This document shows positions 9,421-19,000 of a DNA stretch of 39,778 bases, in pieces. Every line of letters starts with the position of its first letter. The first letter of the stretch is position 1. Position numbers and translations under genes: made by a program. Source of the stretch: Cocleimonas sp. (GTDB lineage Bacteria; Pseudomonadota; Gammaproteobacteria; Thiotrichales; Thiotrichaceae); contig JAGLBW010000008.1 of assembly GCA_023146545.1 (NCBI GenBank), positions 1-39,778 of the forward strand, in the 5' to 3' direction. The notes under the pieces were generated by a model. The model did no database searches. It was not told the origin of the DNA and saw only the letters and a program-made list of their open reading frames with translations.

Positions 9421-9668
9421 AGTTTTTTTAAAAGCGTTTAAGGGCTTGCAGTGAAGTAACCTAGGGAACTTAACTTGTCCTTTTATTTTTGCATGAATGA
9501 CTTCAATCAGGACGCAAAATAATGATGCGTTTTTTGAGATAATTCAAACAGAGAAAAAAACCTGCAGCACGTTCCCTATCTTATTTATTTATAACGGTTA
9601 ACAAGGTGTCATTTTTATTCAGATAATCAATTATTTGATTAGTTCCATTGTCCGAGGGCGTTAATCTC
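9421..9668. other. Non-coding gap with a long-range inverted repeat
   Basis: TAGGGAAC at 9462-9469 and its exact reverse complement GTTCCCTA at 9571-9578 are about 100 bases apart. A small hairpin ACGCA...TGCGT followed by T residues lies near 9511-9535 on the plus strand. The gap lies between recC and the zinc-ribbon gene. No gene or clear promoter is visible. Confidence 0.35.
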
Positions 9669-12600
9669 TTAGTTTTTAGTCAATGTTTCACTTAAGTCAA
9701 ACAGTCGTCCAAAGGTCATTTCTGCAAAAGTGCGAAACTCATCATCATTAATAATATCTATTTTAGGCGTTGTACTTGTTTCTGAAAATAATAATTTATT
9801 TTCAAATTTTTCAGATTCACTTTGATACTGATGGTTATTGAGCCATGCGTCTAATGCTTTTTTAGGATTCGCTTTACCCGTTCCATCAGCATACAGTTTA
9901 TAGGCAGATTTAGGAAAAAATCGCAACGGGGTTTGTAGACCCGACCAGTAACCTATCAATAATTGTTGCAGTAAGGTTTTAGCATCTTCTACTTCACCTA
10001 AAGTAAACACATTGTCGGGTTGAAGTACGGTGGTTATTATCTGCTTTTTTTTGTTTTGGTTCACTACATTAAGGACTAGATGGTGTAGCCAAATAGCTAA
10101 TAAATCACCTGCATAATGGCTTCCTAAATGGTATTTAATACAGCCTTCTGTTTCGGTTAGGTGCGTTAATTTACCTGAGAGTGTAAAATCATCGAAGGTG
10201 AGAGAAAAGCGTTGATGTTGTGTTTTAAGCTGTTGTAAATTAGGGTATTCTTTAAAAAAACGATGTACAATGTGCGCTTCTTTTTTGAAGGCTTGATCAC
10301 CGATAATGCCATGCGGTAACAAGCCTTTTGCACGGCTGATTAAGTTGGCGTGATGCGTTTGTTTTGAGGATAAAGAGGTGGCAACTTGTTGACGGATACG
10401 GGTATTAACAAAAGATTCTAATGCAAACGGTTCTCGAATGGGAAGAACGGTGGTTTCATTATAGGTTTGTAGCCCCAGTCGTTGTTGTAAGAAGCGACGA
10501 GCAGGGGCTTTGTAAAAGTGGGTGAGTTGCTCCAGATTTAATGTTTTAAATGTATCATCAGGTGGCGGTAGTTTTTTATGGATAAAAGCAGGGGCTAGGG
10601 TTTGTTTGGACGGTATGATTTTCTCGTGCAATATTTTATAGTCTTCAACATAAGAAAATAAAGCATCTGCTTGATCATAATAACGTAAGCTAAAGGCTTG
10701 TAGTGGGTGTTGGTGAACCCAGCTTTCGGCATCAAAAGTTGTCAGTTTGGTTAAATAATCCAGTAGATCACTGACGATGACAGAAGGCGGGAGTGGGCTG
10801 TTATCTAATACGCTTTGCCCAATAAAACTCAAATAAAAGCGTTCACGAGCGGCGAGTAAGGATTCTAAGAATAAATAGCGGTCTTCATTGCGGCGAGAAC
10901 GATCCCCCTTTTTATAGTTATTTGCCATTTTATCAAAACTATGGTGTTGATCTTGTCTTGGAAAATGCCCGTCGTTCATTCCCAGTAAGGCGACCATTTT
11001 AAACGGTACGCTTCGCATGGGAACTAAGGCACAAAATGTAATGCCCCGACTAATAAAACGTTCTTCTCCACTGCTTTCTAATAATTGAGATAATACATTT
11101 TTAATAATGTTAAAGCTGAGGGTGTGATCAAATTCAGCTAAACGTTGCTGCTGTCTGAGACTATCCAAGATGGTATAAATCAGTTGACACCCTGCTTGAT
11201 TGATGATGTTGGGCGACTTTTCATCATCAGGAAAGATGGCTTTGAGTAAGGATTGAAATTTTTCGATCCATTCATCAATGATTAGGGTTTCTGAAGTCCA
11301 GTCCCACAATTGAAACAGCGTATCCGTAAATTGCTTGAAGGCAGAGAGAACTTTAACATCACTTCCTTCGATTTCATTAAACGGTAATAAGTTTGAGTGC
11401 TCAAATAATTGTTCGCTGGGCATCATGTAACCCAATAACATACGGTCTAGCCCGTATTTCCAACTGTGCTCATAGGTCTTGGGTAATCCACTTTCTGCCC
11501 GCATTGTATCACTTACTCCCCAACGAATATTGGTGGCTTGAACCCAGTGACGGCATTGCAGAACGTGTTTTTCATCTAAGCCAAACCGTAGGCGAATACT
11601 TTCGTATTCTAATAACTCGAAGACAGCTTCTACATTAAACCGTTGCTCAGGCAATGCTAATAGTTTTAGAAAAGCTTCTACTTCTGGTTTATTAGTGATG
11701 GAAATGCGATCTGCAATACTAAACGGTAAGTTATATTTTTTATTGGAGAATACGGCATCAATATAAGGGGCATAAATTTCTATTTCTGGTGTCATGACGA
11801 CAATGTCGGTCGGGCTTAGATCATCGGACGCATCCAATGCCGCAAGGATTTGATCGTGCAGCACTTCAACTTCACGCAAAGGCGTATGGCAGGAATGAAT
11901 TTGAAGCGATTGCTGTTCCTCACATTCATTATGATCGGGACGATTATCAGCATCGTAGAGATTTAAAATATCCGATTGTACACAATGCAATACACTATCC
12001 GTTTGAGGTTCAACCCACTGCTCCTCATTGGATTGTACAACAGGTAACTCTAATAATTGATCAATAAAATCGCCCCCTTGCTGACCTAAAGCGGCTAATA
12101 ATGAATTACCTACAATAGAGGATAGGCGTTCGTCAACAGGACGTTTTGATTGCCGTTTGCGTGATTCAATATCTCCCCAATATTCACGGCAAGGGTTGAT
12201 AATAAATAAATGCACATCGATTTTAGTCGAGAGCTGGGCTAATAAATTCAAATAGCCTGAAGAGAGTGCAGGGACATTAAAGAAAGAAACACGTTGAGGA
12301 AAATTTGTGCCGTGATGTTGTTGATATTTTTTGTCAAAGGATTGAATAAAGCCTTCTTGTAGCGCTCCCCAATGCATGATTTGGCGCTGATCATTGGTCT
12401 CGTTCATTATGATACGTTGCCACAAACGTGCTTGCCAATCATTGGCTTTAAACTCACCTTTCTCCCATTGTGTTGTCCATTCTGGGCGATAAAATAAGTA
12501 TTGATCCATAACAGGGGCAAGCGTTGAGGCTAAATCCCATGCAGCCAGTTCATCAGTAAGGTAATGATCAAGTTCAGGATAATCTTCTTTTTTATCCAGA

Positions 12601-12893
12601 AATAACGTCAGTAATCGCCACCTTAAAACATCGGGCTTACTAGGATCATGAAGGGGAACATCATCAACCACTTTACGCAATAATTCCCACATATATTCTG
12701 CAGGAAAAAGATAATTAACATTAGCACTAATGCCGAGTTGTTGCGCAGTTTGTAAGGATAACCAGCGTCCCATGCCTGCATTTTGAACCACGATCTGCTC
12801 TGTGGCAAACACATCCTCTAAAGGTTGAGTGAGTAATTCAGCGAACTGTTGGGAGAGATTTTCTAAATGATTGCTGGAATGAAGAAATAGCAT
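9669..12893 (-). CDS. recC: Exodeoxyribonuclease V gamma subunit, RecC
   Basis: RecC is the Chi-recognising scaffold of the RecBCD helicase-nuclease, which processes double-strand ends for recombination and degrades foreign linear DNA. The 1074-residue length is close to the family's roughly 1120. The N-terminus (LHSSNHLENL, VQNAGMGRWLSLQ, NVNYLFPAEYMW) and the central motifs VVMTPEIEIYAPYIDAVF, PFSIADR, ALLGMNDGHFPRQ and RRNEDRYLFLESLLAAR are characteristic. The last match the inactive helicase-like core. recB and recD normally lie downstream; here a 248-base gap and an unrelated gene follow, so the partners must be elsewhere. Confidence 0.95.
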   Translation of the reverse strand: MLFLHSSNHLENLSQQFAELLTQPLEDVFATEQIVVQNAGMGRWLSLQTAQQLGISANVNYLFPAEYMWELLRKVVDDVPLHDPSKPDVLRWRLLTLFLDKKEDYPELDHYLTDELAAWDLASTLAPVMDQYLFYRPEWTTQWEKGEFKANDWQARLWQRIIMNETNDQRQIMHWGALQEGFIQSFDKKYQQHHGTNFPQRVSFFNVPALSSGYLNLLAQLSTKIDVHLFIINPCREYWGDIESRKRQSKRPVDERLSSIVGNSLLAALGQQGGDFIDQLLELPVVQSNEEQWVEPQTDSVLHCVQSDILNLYDADNRPDHNECEEQQSLQIHSCHTPLREVEVLHDQILAALDASDDLSPTDIVVMTPEIEIYAPYIDAVFSNKKYNLPFSIADRISITNKPEVEAFLKLLALPEQRFNVEAVFELLEYESIRLRFGLDEKHVLQCRHWVQATNIRWGVSDTMRAESGLPKTYEHSWKYGLDRMLLGYMMPSEQLFEHSNLLPFNEIEGSDVKVLSAFKQFTDTLFQLWDWTSETLIIDEWIEKFQSLLKAIFPDDEKSPNIINQAGCQLIYTILDSLRQQQRLAEFDHTLSFNIIKNVLSQLLESSGEERFISRGITFCALVPMRSVPFKMVALLGMNDGHFPRQDQHHSFDKMANNYKKGDRSRRNEDRYLFLESLLAARERFYLSFIGQSVLDNSPLPPSVIVSDLLDYLTKLTTFDAESWVHQHPLQAFSLRYYDQADALFSYVEDYKILHEKIIPSKQTLAPAFIHKKLPPPDDTFKTLNLEQLTHFYKAPARRFLQQRLGLQTYNETTVLPIREPFALESFVNTRIRQQVATSLSSKQTHHANLISRAKGLLPHGIIGDQAFKKEAHIVHRFFKEYPNLQQLKTQHQRFSLTFDDFTLSGKLTHLTETEGCIKYHLGSHYAGDLLAIWLHHLVLNVVNQNKKKQIITTVLQPDNVFTLGEVEDAKTLLQQLLIGYWSGLQTPLRFFPKSAYKLYADGTGKANPKKALDAWLNNHQYQSESEKFENKLLFSETSTTPKIDIINDDEFRTFAEMTFGRLFDLSETLTKN

Positions 12894-12999
12894 AGGGTTA
12901 AATTTTTTTAAATAAGTTGAGCTGTTTTAAAGGACGATTGCGCTTTCTATAAGTATCAGAAATAAAAATATAATATTCTGATTTTATTATAAATAATAA

Positions 13000-13014
13000 A
13001 GGAGGGTCTTCCCT
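13000..13014 (+). promoter_or_regulatory. Strong Shine-Dalgarno within a small hairpin
   Basis: AGGAGGG precedes the ATG at 13016, but its last bases pair with CCCT in AGGG-TCTT-CCCT (13003-13014). The short stem could partly mask the ribosome-binding site; whether it regulates anything is unknown. Confidence 0.4.
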
Positions 13015-13015
13015 T

Positions 13016-13588
13016 ATGAAAAAACTACACCTTATGGTTGCAACAACATTACTCGCACTTGGCACGGTACAAACGAGCTTAGCAACACCGAGTAAAAATA
13101 CTGTTTTCTTTAAAGCACCCGCAATTAATGGTAGCGGCTGTCCTAGCAGTAGTACTCATTTTGCGATTACACCTGATGGTAGTACCTTAAGTATTTTATT
13201 CAGTGGTTACACTGCGGAGGGTAGTAAAAAATCGTGTAATATTGCCGTGCCTGTTCATGTTCCTAACGGTTATCAAGTCTCGGCAATGACGGCTGATTTT
13301 CGTGGGTTTGTTGAGGGAAAAGCGGAATTACGGCGTTCTTATTTCTTTGCAGGGCAAAAGGCAAAAACTAAAAGAAGTAGATTATATTCTAAAAGTGGTA
13401 ATGATTATTTAAAACGCGATAATTTATTGATGTTAAGTAATGTTTGGTCGAAATGCGGGGTGGATGTGAATATGCGGATTAATAGCCGTATTATTGCGAA
13501 AAGTCGTCGCTCTTCTGTCAGTGTTGATTCTTTAGACTTGGCTAATGGCATGTTGTTTCACCTTCAATACCGTCGTTGTAAGGGATAA
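13016..13588 (+). CDS. Secreted DUF4360-family protein
   Basis: The 190-residue precursor has a Sec signal peptide (MKKLHLMVATTLLALGTVQTSLA). The mature part follows the DUF4360 pattern: GSGCP near the start, FAITPDGSTLSILFSGYTA, a Cys in the SCNIAVPVHVPNGY strand, the DFRGFVEG segment, a basic stretch, then VWSKCG and a final Cys near the C-terminus. The four cysteines of the mature chain probably form disulfides. DUF4360 is best known from fungi and actinomycetes and has no known activity. The gene is divergent from recC, monocistronic, and followed by a hairpin. Confidence 0.8.
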   Translation: MKKLHLMVATTLLALGTVQTSLATPSKNTVFFKAPAINGSGCPSSSTHFAITPDGSTLSILFSGYTAEGSKKSCNIAVPVHVPNGYQVSAMTADFRGFVEGKAELRRSYFFAGQKAKTKRSRLYSKSGNDYLKRDNLLMLSNVWSKCGVDVNMRINSRIIAKSRRSSVSVDSLDLANGMLFHLQYRRCKG

Positions 13589-13644
13589 AGCCGTAGGGTT
13601 TAACGATGATTTAAACAGAAAATGAGGGTTCTAACGAGACGTGA

Positions 13645-13681
13645 AGCGGGTATTGAAACCACCCGCTTTCTCACTTGTTTT
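13645..13681 (+). terminator. Probable terminator after the DUF4360 gene
   Basis: AGCGGGT and ACCCGCT form a 7-bp stem around a nine-base loop, followed by a pyrimidine-rich stretch with an interrupted T run. Confidence 0.5.
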
Positions 13682-13791
13682 ATCCTTACTCTTTTCGAAC
13701 TATTTGGTAAGAAGGGTATGGTTTTTTTGCGAATGAGGTCTCAATACTAATCGGTAACTTATTGCTTGTTTGATATTGCTTGAAAGCTGTT

Positions 13792-13826
13792 CTTGAAGTG
13801 GTTTGTTTTTTGATCAACCATTCAAG
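13792..13826. repeat. Inverted repeat at the rsuA stop codon
   Basis: CTTGAAGTGGTT and AACCATTCAAG pair as an 11-bp stem with one bulged base around a T-rich 12-base loop. It overlaps the rsuA stop. No U tract follows on the minus strand, so it is not a standard terminator. Confidence 0.4.
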
Positions 13827-14509
13827 TTGATCTCACGTTGATTTAATTCTCTCCATTCTCCAGTGCTTAAATTAGGATCTAAACGGATCGTGCCAATTTG
13901 TTGACGATGCAGTGCGATGACATGATATCCAACAGCAGTTAACATCCGTTTTATTTGATGATACCTACCTTCGTTAAGCGTTAATAATAGGGTGGTATTA
14001 TTTAACTTCGTTACTTCAGTAGCGAGGGTTGGTTTTTTTTCACCTTTTAATAAAATACCTTGTCTTAGTGACTGAATTGCTTCTGTTGTGATTGCTTCTG
14101 TCAAGGATACACGGTAAATTTTGGCTTGTTTATGTTTGGGCGAGGTAATACGGTGAGACCATTGCCCATCATCTGTAATTAAAACCAACCCTGTGGTATC
14201 AATATCCAAGCGTCCTGCAATATGCAGTTTCTTTCGGTTTGAAATAAACAGAAGATCTAAAACCGTTTTATGTTCACGATCTGATGTTGCACAGACCACA
14301 TCCTTAGGCTTGTACAACATGATGTAACGCTTTTTGGCTTGATTGATCTCAATCCCTAAGTAATGAACGTGATCGTCAGGTAAAATTTTATAAGCAGATT
14401 TTTTGATCACTTTTCCATTCACTTTGATCAGACCTTTACGAATAAGTTTACCGGTTTGAGAGCGGGTAAAAACAGTTGAGTGACTAATGAGTTTATCGAG
14501 GCGCATCAT
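13814..14509 (-). CDS. rsuA: 16S rRNA pseudouridine(516) synthase RsuA
   Basis: RsuA isomerises U516 of 16S rRNA to pseudouridine. At 231 residues it has the same length as E. coli RsuA and matches it throughout: an N-terminal S4 domain (MRLDKLISHSTVFTRSQ), then the synthase core with GRLDIDTTGLVLITDDGQW, where Asp102 is the catalytic aspartate, SHRITSPKHKQAKIY, and the C-terminal EGRYHQIKRMLTAVGYHV. The strict GRLDIDTTGL and ITSPKH motifs favour RsuA over RluB/E/F. It is monocistronic and points away from the tRNA genes. Confidence 0.94.
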   Translation of the reverse strand: MMRLDKLISHSTVFTRSQTGKLIRKGLIKVNGKVIKKSAYKILPDDHVHYLGIEINQAKKRYIMLYKPKDVVCATSDREHKTVLDLLFISNRKKLHIAGRLDIDTTGLVLITDDGQWSHRITSPKHKQAKIYRVSLTEAITTEAIQSLRQGILLKGEKKPTLATEVTKLNNTTLLLTLNEGRYHQIKRMLTAVGYHVIALHRQQIGTIRLDPNLSTGEWRELNQREINLNG

Positions 14510-14649
14510 AGGAAAAATTCCTAAAAAATAAAAGAGCGTAAACTACAGGTTTTTTTCAGTGGGTTATAGGTTTTATATTGATGAAATATTCATCATTTTT
14601 AACAAATAGGACTAAATTAAAATTTTATGGCGTTTTTTAAAAAAAGCAC

Positions 14650-14677
14650 TTGTGCGTCCGTATTTGTTCTGTATAAT
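14650..14677 (+). promoter_or_regulatory. Sigma-70 promoter of the tRNA-Lys pair
   Basis: TTGTGC (14650-14655), a 16-base spacer and a perfect TATAAT (14672-14677) are followed by a GC-rich discriminator, typical of stringently controlled stable-RNA promoters. The first tRNA begins 13 bases downstream of the -10 box. Confidence 0.7.
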
Positions 14678-14690
14678 TCCGCGCTCAGTT

Positions 14691-14766
14691 GGGCCGTTAG
14701 CTCAGTCGGTAGAGCAGTTGACTTTTAATCAATTGGTCGAGCGTTCGAATCGCTCACGGCCCACCA
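14691..14766 (+). tRNA. tRNA-Lys (UUU), first copy
   Basis: A complete 76-base cloverleaf: acceptor GGGCCGU pairs with ACGGCCC, the D arm is AGCTCAGTCGGTAGAGC, the anticodon loop is ACTTTTAA with anticodon TTT, the T arm is GAGCG TTCGAAT CGCTC, and CCA is encoded. The sequence is very close to E. coli tRNA-Lys. It differs from the second copy at one D-loop base. Confidence 0.97.
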
Positions 14767-14830
14767 CTGTCTATAGAGATTTATCATAGTAATGATAACT
14801 TTTTATTTTTTAGCTTTCTTAAGCTAAACG

Positions 14831-14906
14831 GGGCCGTTAGCTCAGTTGGTAGAGCAGTTGACTTTTAATCAATTGGTCGAGCGTTCGAATCGCTCACGGC
14901 CCACCA
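14831..14906 (+). tRNA. tRNA-Lys (UUU), second copy
   Basis: Identical to the first copy except for T instead of C in the D loop (CAGTTGG). CCA is encoded. It lies 64 bases downstream with no separate promoter visible, so both are probably processed from one transcript. Confidence 0.97.
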
Positions 14907-14913
14907 TTATTTT

Positions 14914-14946
14914 AAAAAGGCTTGAACAATTGTTTAAGCCTTTTTT
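14914..14946 (+). terminator. Terminator of the tRNA-Lys operon
   Basis: AAAGGCTT, an AACAATTGTT self-complementary centre and AAGCCTTTTTT form a long stem with a U tract directly after the second tRNA. Confidence 0.88.
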
Positions 14947-15452
14947 GTTTCCTGATATTCTACCTTTCTGATAAACGATCCCCTTCACAGTTAACGTGTA
15001 TACGTCCTAAAGGTTCAGTAGCCGTCGCTATAAAGCTTGTTGGAGTGGTGTGTCCTCTTATCTAAAAGGGGGTGTTGCTATTTTATATTAATTAGCAGTT
15101 CAGCATCCTATGTGTAACCTGTCCGAGCGAGATGAAGAACAGTTTGTTTTTCATCGTGACGTATTTTTTTATGGGCTGAATGGATCAATACTTCGGGCAC
15201 TTTTTAAAAATGAAGTAATGCTACTCTGTAAGTCATTGATATTTAATAAATTTAGTTTGCGGACTAAAAATAAAAATCACTTTAAAGTCAATGCCTTAAA
15301 AAAAAGTGTTCGAAGTGTTGATGGAGCAATGCTTTGATAGGAGCAGGATGGGGAGCATGACAACATTTTTGTTGCTATGAGAACGGTTACAATCATCGCA
15401 ATTTATTCTATATAAAAATAATAAATAAAAACAATTTACCAAGGGGTTTTTT
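14947..15452. other. Non-coding gap before the surface-protein locus
   Basis: No supported gene lies in these 506 bases. A 75-codon reading frame at 15110-15337 lacks a Shine-Dalgarno and any family features, so I do not call it. The last 70 bases hold a candidate promoter and an AAGGGG ribosome-binding site (15441-15446) for the gene at 15453. Confidence 0.5.
15387..15414 (+). promoter_or_regulatory. Candidate promoter of the DUF11 locus
   Basis: TTACAA (15387-15392), a 16-base spacer and TATATA (15409-15414) precede the gene at 15453 with a 38-base AT-rich leader. The boxes are plausible sigma-70 matches but unconfirmed. Confidence 0.4.
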
Positions 15453-15950
15453 ATGTTAAAACGTGCTATTTATGGGGCAACTTTTGCGGCAGTTATCGGT
15501 TCGGTTGTGATGGTTTCTGCAAGTAAACAAGAACCAACATTATCAAGTCATATGAGAGCTTCGGTTGTTACCTTAGATTCACAAGGTCGGGAAGCTATTC
15601 ATGAGCTAAAGAAAGCAGCACCAGGTCAAACGATCCAATATGATCTAACATATTCTAACAATAGTGATCAAGCATTTAAGGGGCTGGTTGTTACAGGACC
15701 TGTTCCAACACATACTCATTACTTAGCGAATACAGCAGCAACTAAAGTAACGGCTCAGCGTTTAGTTAGTATTGACGGTGGTCAAACCTTTGAGGAAGAG
15801 CCTGTTAAACGTCAGCAAAAAATGGCAGATGGGAAAATGAAAACGGTGATTATTCCTGCTGAAAAATATACGCATATTCGTTGGAAGGCAAACGATTCTC
15901 TGGATTCTCAAGGGCATCAACAGTATAGCTATCGTGTAAAAGTTGACTAG
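15453..15950 (+). CDS. Secreted single-domain DUF11-type protein
   Basis: The 165-residue precursor has a signal peptide (MLKRAIYGATFAAVIGSVVMVSA). The mature part is essentially one DUF11 beta-sandwich: APGQTIQYDLTYSNNSDQAFKG, a GPVPTHTHYLANTA segment corresponding to the usual 'DxxPxGxxYV' strand, SIDGGQTF, and a C-terminal strand YSYRVKVD. DUF11 domains occur as repeats in bacterial surface and secreted proteins. This stand-alone copy opens a cluster of three much larger DUF11 proteins, 85 bases before the first. A small subunit or cap of the same surface structure is a reasonable inference; no function is proven. Confidence 0.8.
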   Translation: MLKRAIYGATFAAVIGSVVMVSASKQEPTLSSHMRASVVTLDSQGREAIHELKKAAPGQTIQYDLTYSNNSDQAFKGLVVTGPVPTHTHYLANTAATKVTAQRLVSIDGGQTFEEEPVKRQQKMADGKMKTVIIPAEKYTHIRWKANDSLDSQGHQQYSYRVKVD

Positions 15951-16035
15951 ATATCTGTTGGTATCTTTATAAACGCCATTAACTCTATTTTTTCAGATAG
16001 AGCATTAATAATTAAAATAAAAAAAGAGAAAATTA

Positions 16036-19000
16036 ATGAATAATACTCCATTTAAGCGTAAGCCATTGGCGCGTTGGGTTGCTTTTGCCTTTGCCGCAAC
16101 GACTGTTGCAGGTGTCGTTCAAGCGGCTGCACCTTTAGCAGGTACAGAAATTAAAAACCTTGCAACTGTTAGCTATGAAGATGAAAACGGTAATAAATAT
16201 ACTGCACAATCAAATGAAGCCGTTATTACCGTTGCTCCACAATATAGAGCGACGCTTGAAAATGATAAAACCTTAATATCAAGTGCAGGACAAACCGTTT
16301 ATTTTGCACATATTTTGACAAATATTGGTAATGAAAAAGACACTTATCAACTGGCAACAACGGCTGTTGATAAAAGTGGAACGAATGTTAATCCTGCCAT
16401 TACAATTTATAAAGACACCAGTGGTAATGGTCAGCCTGATGCAGGAGAGCCTGAGATTACAAGCCTTTCTCTATTACCGGGGAAAAGTAGTAGTATTGTT
16501 ATTGCTTATATCGTACCCGCAAATGCCCTTGAAGGGGATACGGTTGATATTAAGCTAACCGCAACTTCAGTAGAGACAGGTGCTATAGTTAAAGATATTG
16601 GTGATAATGGTGATGGTGATACTGATGATATTTCAGCGACAAATGATGATAAATTAACAATTAGCAGTGGTTCAGTTTTGGTACTGAATAAGCAATCTGT
16701 AATTGATACGACCCAGCGTAAAGTTACCTATACCTTGACCCTTAAAAATACAGGCAGTACTGCAGCAATCAATGTTGATATTTTGGATGCTTTACCTAAA
16801 GTCGATACGAATGGTGATGGTACTTTAGATACTCAAACAAGCTTAATTGCAGGGTCTATTCTTACAAATGGTTTGCTTGATTCTAGTGATGTAAAAGCAG
16901 TTGAGACAGATGAAACAACATTGGGTGTTGATGTTGATGGCGATAATGCGACGGATGGAACTAAAGTTATTCATGCCTTTGATAACACGTTACCACCAAA
17001 TACAACAATTTCGATTGAATATTCGATTAATTATGAAGACACATGGGCAGCATTAGGCAGTATTGAAAATACCTTTACCGCATTTGAAGATCCTGATGGA
17101 GACCATTTGCCACCAACAGGAACAACACCGCCAAAGTCGAATAAAACGCATGATGAAGTACCTCAAAATTATGGTGTTAACGTTCGAGATGATGGGACAA
17201 CAGCTACTGTTAGTAAGGGCGTTAATGATGGTGGTGATGATAATACTGATACCAATACAGATGGTACAGGTGATGATGATATTCAACATGTTGATACTAT
17301 TTCATCAGGTGATACGGTCGTTTTCACACATACTGTTGAAAATAAAGGTAATGGTGATGACAAATTTAACTTGATGATTGACAGCACTGACTTTCCCTCA
17401 GGAACTGTCTTTACCTTCTGGAATGCGGATGGTTCAGTACAGCTGACGGATAGTGATGGTGATAATGTACCTGATACGGGTGTTTTGGGTCAAAATAAAA
17501 CCATGAAAATTGTGGTTAAAGCGGATCTACCTTCAGGGGTTTCAAAAAGTACTGAAAGTACTGCAACCATTAGTGCCACTTCCTCGGCAGACCCTGCAGC
17601 AACAGGGAATAAAAAAAGTGATGTCACAACCCTAACCTTAGGTAGCATTACAGCCCCTGCGGTTGATTTGTCTGCTGTAGGTGCAACACAGCCTAATACA
17701 GGGTTTAATGATGGTGGTCTAGAAAATGCTCATGATGAAGGACCTGTTTTCTTAAAACAAGGTTTGGTGGGGGGTACTGTTACTTTCCCGATGAGTGTTT
17801 CTAATGAAGCAGGTAGTCCAGACTCTTTCTTATTGAGTTATGCTAAGTTACCAAGTGGTTGGACGGTTGTTTTTAAAGACAATAGCGCAACAGCAAGCAA
17901 GGGTGATACGATTACTTCAACCCCTTTTATTCCTGCTGGAAAAACCTTTGAATATATTGCTGTAGTGAGTGTTTCAAGTGCCCCCGCACAAGCTTTGGCT
18001 AATTCAGACCGTACAGCGGATGTTGATGGGCATGATATAACTAACGATAATGGTTCTGTGCTTGCGGGTGCGGATACTGATAAAGATTATGTGATTGACT
18101 TTATCGTGACGTCTGCTGTTGATGATACACGTAAGGATAGTATTTCTCATGCGATTGATGTCGCTGATATTAAATCCATTGAAATTACACCTGATGGACA
18201 AAATCAGATTCAACCTGGTGGAACTATTGATTATCCACATAAATTAAGCAATAACGGTAATATTGATGAAGCGGTTGAAATTGTCGCCTCAAATAATGAT
18301 CCTGACTGGAACTCTAGAACATTAATTAAGAAAGCTGATGGCACATTGGTTGAAGTAACTAACCTTAAGTCAGGTGATAGCGTTTTGGTGAATAACCCTG
18401 ATGGAACAACAACACCCGTTACGTTAACCGATACTGATGCGGATAAGATTGTTGAATTTTCTTTAAAGCCAGGACAGTATATTAATATTATTGATACTGT
18501 TTTTGCCCCTGCGGTTGCAGCGCAAGGTGAAACGAATACAACCTTAATTAAAGTAACGAATACTGATGGCACTGATCGTAGCTCATCAAAAGATAACACC
18601 AATGTTATTTTAGGTCAGGTTCGTTTGGTTAAGAAAGTTGCATTAGATGTTAATTGTGACCATACCGCTGAGGGTGCTTTTGCAGAAATACAACCGTCAA
18701 AAGTACAGCCAGGTCAATGTGCTATTTGGCAGATTACAGCAAAGAATGAAGGTGATGTGCCAGTCAAAAATGTGATTGTGAATGATTCTATTTCCGCTTA
18801 TACCGATTATGTTGCGGGTTCGTTACGCATTGCTGGTGTGCAAGCTAATCCAACCGATGCTGTTGGTGATGACCAAGGTGAAATGGATGCGGCAACAAAT
18901 AAAGTAACCTTCTATTTAGGTGATGATACTGACTCGTCGAAGAAAAAAGGCGGTGAATTAAAGTCAGGTGAGTCCGCTGTTGTACAATTTACGGTTAAAG

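Noticed and set aside
9511-9535. Hairpin ACGCA...TGCGT followed by T residues, terminator-like on the plus strand
   Set aside because: No plus-strand gene precedes it, and on the minus strand, where recC is transcribed, no U tract follows.
14691-14906. tRNA-Lys pair as a possible integration site for a mobile element covering the DUF11 locus
   Set aside because: No integrase and no second partial tRNA copy is visible on the far side; both tRNA copies are complete and followed by their own terminator.
15110-15337. 75-codon open reading frame between the tRNA genes and the DUF11 locus
   Set aside because: No Shine-Dalgarno, no domain or signal-peptide features, and it lies in an otherwise non-coding AT-rich gap.
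17063-17374. 103-codon plus-strand frame inside the 1002-residue gene
   Set aside because: Met/Ile-rich off-frame reading of the Asp/Gly-rich calcium-loop region; no ribosome-binding site.
18231-18602. 123-codon open frame antisense to the 1002-residue DUF11 gene
   Set aside because: It mirrors codon bias of the sense gene; the sense protein has a signal peptide and recognisable domains throughout.
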